This document shows positions 39,837 through 41,909 of a stretch of 41,909 nucleotides of DNA, piece by piece. Position 1 is the stretch's first letter, and the number at the start of each line of letters is the position of its first letter. This DNA comes from an uncultured Robiginitomaculum sp. Its GTDB lineage: Bacteria > Pseudomonadota > Alphaproteobacteria > Caulobacterales > Maricaulaceae. The position numbers and the translations under genes are program-made. The stretch spans positions 1 through 41,909 of the forward strand of contig CALLXE010000027.1 of assembly GCA_938015875.1 (NCBI GenBank), in the 5' to 3' direction. Under the pieces are notes generated by a model. That model was not told where the DNA came from, searched no databases, and saw only the letters and a program-made list of their open reading frames with translations.

Positions 39837-40676
39837 ATGGCAGATCAAGATTTCCCCGCAGGCACATTAATGAAGGGCAAGCGCGGCCTCGTCATGGGCG
39901 TCGCCAATAAAAACTCCATTGCCTGGGCCATCGCCCGACAACTTTCGGCCCAAGGCGCGGACATTGCGTTCACCTATCAGGGCGACAGCCTGCTTCGCCG
40001 GGTCAAGCCTCTGGCCGAGACTCTTAACAGCGATCCGCTTTTGCTCGATTGCGACGTCACCAATGACGACCAAATGGACGCGACATTTAAAGCGCTGGAA
40101 GATAAATGGGGCAAGATTGATTTTCTGGTCCACGCCATCGCTTTTGCCGGCAAAGACCAATTGGCCGGCAGCTTTGTCGATAACACGACCCGTGACGGGT
40201 TTCTGTCCGCGATGAATATCTCGGCCTATAGTTTTGTTGATGCCGCGCGGCGTGCGAAAAATATCATGAATGACGGCGGCTCTATGGTCACCCTGACTTA
40301 TTTAGGCTCCGAACGCGTCATCCCGAATTACAATGTCATGGGCGTCGCCAAAGCCGCCCTTGAAGCCTCAACCCGTTATCTGGCCGCTGATTTGGGTCCG
40401 CGCGGCATTCGCGTCAACGCCATTTCCGCCGGCCCGATTAAAACCCTCGCCGCCGCCGGTATCGGCTCCGGCCGTCACATGTTCCGCTTTAACAAAGCTG
40501 CCAGCGCTATGCGCGACAACACAGATCCGGCCGGCGTTGCGGGCGCCGCCCTCTATATGCTCTCAGACCTTGGCCTGTCCTGCACCGGCGAAACCCACCA
40601 TGTCGACGGAGGCTTCCACGCCATCGGCATGCCGGTCGAAGCCGCTATGGACGAGGCCAGCGGGCGCGAGAGCTAG
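39837..40676 (+). CDS. fabI: Enoyl-[acyl-carrier-protein] reductase (NADH)
   Basis: A 279-residue FabI that reduces trans-2-enoyl-ACP in the last step of fatty acid elongation. The cofactor region is GVANKNSIAWAIA (21-33). Catalytic residues Tyr155, Tyr165 and Lys172 (TYLGSERVIPNYNVMGVAKAA) keep the Tyr-x9-Tyr-x6-Lys spacing of E. coli FabI. The ISAGPIKTLAAAGI loop and the C-terminal GETHHVDGGFHAIGM complete the match. It begins 73 bases after the DUF2125 gene, with its own likely promoter region. Confidence 0.96.
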   Translation: MADQDFPAGTLMKGKRGLVMGVANKNSIAWAIARQLSAQGADIAFTYQGDSLLRRVKPLAETLNSDPLLLDCDVTNDDQMDATFKALEDKWGKIDFLVHAIAFAGKDQLAGSFVDNTTRDGFLSAMNISAYSFVDAARRAKNIMNDGGSMVTLTYLGSERVIPNYNVMGVAKAALEASTRYLAADLGPRGIRVNAISAGPIKTLAAAGIGSGRHMFRFNKAASAMRDNTDPAGVAGAALYMLSDLGLSCTGETHHVDGGFHAIGMPVEAAMDEASGRES

Positions 40677-40710
40677 AGGCTACTCTTTGGCACACAACGA
40701 AGGCATAAAT

Positions 40711-41376
40711 ATGAAATATTTTACATTAGCAGCAGTTCTGGTTTTTGCCGGCTCATGTGTATCAGCTAACGCCGCAGAAAGTAAAGCAGAGCAATCGATT
40801 CTCGTTGGGAATGCAACAAAGTCGATTGTGATTGAACAGGCTCAAAATGAAGGGGTACATGAGGTCACAATTACTCCATCCGGATTTTCAGTGAATGAAA
40901 TACGGAGGTTAAAGCTGGATCATGCAATTTTTGATGCTCACGTAAGTGACATTGACAAAGACGGCTTCGATGAATTCTATTTTCTAAGTAAATCCGGTGG
41001 TTCAGGAGGATTCATAAATGTGCTTGCCTTTGAAGAAGGCGATAAAAACACACTTGTTCCGATAAAATTCACTTATTTAAAGAGTGTCACAATGCAACAT
41101 GGTGAGGGGTATATGGGGCATGATGATTACCAATTTAAAGACACAACGATTACAAACAGTTTTCCATTGTATAATCCAAATGATAAAAATTGCTGCCCAA
41201 CCGGCGGAACAAGAACAGTGGTATATGAACTTAAGGATATTGCTGGCGAACCCACATTAATTCCCACGCGTTTTTTTGGAAATAAGGTCAGCATACCGGA
41301 TGCTAAATATCTCAAAGGATTCAGCGACGGCACGGAATTTGTAAACACCAGAGACGCAAAAGACCATAGCCAATAA
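40711..41376 (+). CDS. Secreted protein of unknown function, AT-rich
   Basis: A 221-residue protein with a clear signal peptide (MKYFTLAAVLVFAGSCVSANA|AESK). The mature part has a DIDKDGFDEFYF segment like the calcium-binding loop of FG-GAP/VCBS repeats, and a NCCPTGG motif with paired Cys. No enzyme motif is seen. GAAGG precedes the ATG. Base composition is clearly lower in GC than the flanking genes, with many AT-ending codons, which suggests recent acquisition. The stop is shared with the next start (TAATG). Confidence 0.65.
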   Translation: MKYFTLAAVLVFAGSCVSANAAESKAEQSILVGNATKSIVIEQAQNEGVHEVTITPSGFSVNEIRRLKLDHAIFDAHVSDIDKDGFDEFYFLSKSGGSGGFINVLAFEEGDKNTLVPIKFTYLKSVTMQHGEGYMGHDDYQFKDTTITNSFPLYNPNDKNCCPTGGTRTVVYELKDIAGEPTLIPTRFFGNKVSIPDAKYLKGFSDGTEFVNTRDAKDHSQ

Positions 41377-41909
41377 TGACCCAATACGTAGCCCTTCTTC
41401 GCGGGATTAATGTTGGCGGAAACAATGTTTTGCCGATGGCGGAATTGCGCGCGATATTTGAAGGCCTCGGCTTTACAAAAATCGCAACCTATATCCAAAG
41501 CGGGAATTGCATATTTGATAGCGGCAGTGATGACCAAAAAGCCTTGTCCGTATTAATCAGTGACGCTGTGTTTGCGGCGTGCGGTTTTAAAGTGCCTGTT
41601 ATCGTGCTGCGGCCGGACGAACTCGAAGACGCGCTGTCGGAAAATCCCTTTGATGATCCTGACTTAAAACCCGGGCGCGTGCATTTTTTCTTCCTGTCCG
41701 GGCCTGCCGTCAATCCGGATGTCGAAGCCATTGACCGTTTGCAATTACCGACTGAAGAAATCTTTCTGACGGATAATGTGTTCTACCTAAACGCCCCGGA
41801 CGGTATTGGCCGGTCGAAACTGGCCGCCAAAGCGCAAAGCGCCCTGCGCGTCCCGGTCACCGCCCGCAATCTGCGGACCGTCACGATGATTTTGAGATTA
41901 TGCACGAAG
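41376..41909 (+). CDS. DUF1697 family protein (runs off the window)
   Basis: 178 codons are present without a stop; the window ends in the gene. The N-terminus MTQYVALLRGINVGGNNVLPM followed by L-R-A-I-F-E-G-L-G-F is the DUF1697 signature, and YIQSGNCIFDS and FFFLSG follow. Family members are about 180 residues, so little is missing. Function is unknown. The ATG uses the last base of the preceding stop codon, so it is probably co-transcribed with the AT-rich secreted protein. Confidence 0.85.
   Translation, partial: MTQYVALLRGINVGGNNVLPMAELRAIFEGLGFTKIATYIQSGNCIFDSGSDDQKALSVLISDAVFAACGFKVPVIVLRPDELEDALSENPFDDPDLKPGRVHFFFLSGPAVNPDVEAIDRLQLPTEEIFLTDNVFYLNAPDGIGRSKLAAKAQSALRVPVTARNLRTVTMILRLCTK

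Noticed and set aside
40333-40710. N-terminal extension of the AT-rich secreted protein
   Set aside because: It is an out-of-frame reading of fabI; the ATG at 40711 gives a clean signal peptide and has a ribosome binding site.

Overview
The window is chromosomal DNA from an alphaproteobacterium, most likely a marine stalked or budding type in or near the Caulobacterales/Hyphomonadaceae. I infer this from a set of alphaproteobacterial markers: TrcR (DUF1013), RcdA (DUF1465), DUF1192, DUF2093 and DUF2125 proteins, the long form of dCTP deaminase, and the ftsEX locus divergent from a zinc-ribbon/DUF3426 gene. GC content looks moderate (low-to-mid 50s by eye), most genes are closely packed, and many stop and start codons overlap by 1-4 bases. 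No integrase, transposase, plasmid or phage structural gene was seen.

Layout. 1-3.15 kb: the last codons of cysS, an RluD-type pseudouridine synthase behind a pair of inverted repeat elements, glpK, and tRNA-Leu(CAG) with a clear promoter. 3.3-11 kb is the accessory region. It holds a leftward three-gene GtrA/GtrB/membrane-transferase cassette of the kind that modifies surface glycans. Divergent from it are two paralogous trimeric autotransporter adhesins built from a 16-residue Asn/Gly-rich repeat, each with a CRP-type GTGA-N6-TCAC palindrome upstream. 11.4-17 kb: an NDUFA9-like oxidoreductase, a lipoprotein methyltransferase, a stand-alone RibD deaminase domain, gpmA, rsmE, apaG and dCTP deaminase. 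17-20.9 kb: a small membrane protein, a radical SAM enzyme, and pheT without pheS beside it. 20.9-22.6 kb is a second accessory patch: a higBA toxin-antitoxin module with an operator palindrome and a duplicated toxin 3' end, then a probable frameshifted gene.

22.7-25.6 kb: an SDR dehydrogenase, then a cell-cycle group (trcR, DUF1192, rcdA) and rpmE. 25.7-31 kb, leftward: a LysR regulator, efp-suhB, and xseA-DUF2093-M23 peptidase, with purD divergent from xseA. 32.4-34.9 kb: a ZnuD-like TonB-dependent receptor with two His/Asp/Glu-rich loops and a small His-containing exported protein, probably a zinc-uptake unit. 35-39.8 kb: hpt and a zinc-ribbon membrane protein leftward; ftsE-ftsX-ydcF-DUF2125 rightward. 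39.8-41.9 kb: fabI, an AT-rich secreted protein of unknown function, and a DUF1697 protein cut by the window edge.

The strongest candidate for something undescribed is the adhesin/glycan region. Two adhesins share a signal peptide, a cysteine pair and a register-matched 80-residue super-repeat (one copy in the first, two in the second). They share matching CRP-type operators and lie divergent from a glycan-modification cassette. Other observations of note are the terminator-like hairpin in the trcR leader, the duplicated higB end, and the M23 peptidase whose HxH zinc motif reads HxC.
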